6,158 bases of DNA from Acidobacteriota bacterium (GTDB lineage: Bacteria > Acidobacteriota > Terriglobia > Terriglobales > Acidobacteriaceae), in assembly GCA_021810735.1 (NCBI GenBank), contig JAJZIF010000249.1:1-6158 (forward strand), given 5' to 3'. This document shows positions 6,032 through 6,158 of this stretch, piece after piece; the stretch's first letter is position 1, and each line of letters begins with the position of its first letter. A model generated the notes under the pieces. That model was given only the letters and a program-made list of their open reading frames with translations, ran no database searches and was not told the DNA's origin. Made by a program: the position numbers and the translations under genes.

Positions 6032-6158
6032 CATCCCGAGGCCTGGCCGCATTTGAGGGAGGTGTTCAAGCGATTGGCAGAGCAAAAGGAGAGCCGGATA
6101 GAGGAAGGCCATCTGATGCTCGACCACGTGCATATCTTGATCTCGATTCCGCCTGACC
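6032..6158 (+). pseudogene. tnpA: IS200/IS605-family transposase TnpA fragment (5'-truncated, runs off window)
   Basis: The plus-strand frame opens after a TAG at 6029-6031 and stays open to the edge (42 codons). From about 6044 it reads like the middle of an IS200-type Y1 transposase: [20 protein letters not shown], then [19 protein letters not shown] at 6131-6139 is the HUH metal-binding motif of these single-strand transposases, and SIPP follows it as in the family. The usual MPDHVH is MLDHVH here. The normal 30-40 residues before this part are missing: the region just upstream is the dtd start on the other strand, and none of its plus frames resembles a TnpA N-terminus. This appears to be a decayed or truncated copy, though the part beyond the window is unknown. 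The catalytic Tyr would lie outside. Confidence 0.75.

Noticed and set aside
5237..6158. 5237-5265 hairpin as the left end of an intact IS200-type element that includes the tnpA fragment
   Set aside because: An intact dtd gene lies between the hairpin and the fragment, and IS200-type left ends sit directly before tnpA.

Overview
The window looks like a chromosomal fragment from an Acidobacteriota (Terriglobia-like) genome. The main reason is the very large Oar-like TonB-dependent receptor with an N-terminal carboxypeptidase-regulatory domain, a family heavily expanded in that group. The neighbour is a Tat-exported glycosidase-like protein, and base composition is moderately GC-rich. This placement is inferred from protein style only, and no rRNA or other phylogenetic marker is present.

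Layout, left to right. (1) 1-759, minus strand: N-terminal 253 residues of a Tat-signal, glycoside-hydrolase-like barrel protein whose 3' end lies outside the window. (2) 760-921: short gap with a 9-bp-stem hairpin just after the receptor stop codon. (3) 922-4683, minus strand: a complete 1253-residue TonB-dependent outer-membrane receptor, starting at a GTG with an AGGAGG site 7 nt upstream. (4) 4684 to about 5034: what appears to be a long 5' leader and promoter region for the receptor. It holds a TTGACA-18-TAGGAT promoter, a 9-bp inverted repeat, a seven-residue upstream ORF with its own AGGAGG site, and a 7-bp inverted repeat close to the gene. (5) 5035-5565: about 530 bp with no convincing gene, containing an AT-rich block and a strong bulged hairpin built on a tandem CTTCGCGC repeat. 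(6) 5566-6015, minus strand: dtd, D-aminoacyl-tRNA deacylase, complete. (7) 6032-6158, plus strand: a 5'-truncated IS200/IS605-type TnpA fragment with the HUH motif, running off the right edge and pressed against the start of dtd.

How the parts relate. The receptor and the Tat-exported enzyme-like protein share strand and order. They could form a small uptake-and-processing unit: an outer-membrane importer plus a periplasmic or exported enzyme acting on a carbohydrate. This is an inference, because the substrate cannot be read from the sequence and a hairpin sits between the genes. dtd is a housekeeping translation-quality-control gene with no functional link to the receptor. The most unusual parts are the structured receptor leader with a possible leader peptide and the transposase remnant fused to the upstream side of dtd. 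I see no CRISPR array, tRNA, rRNA or clear defence system.
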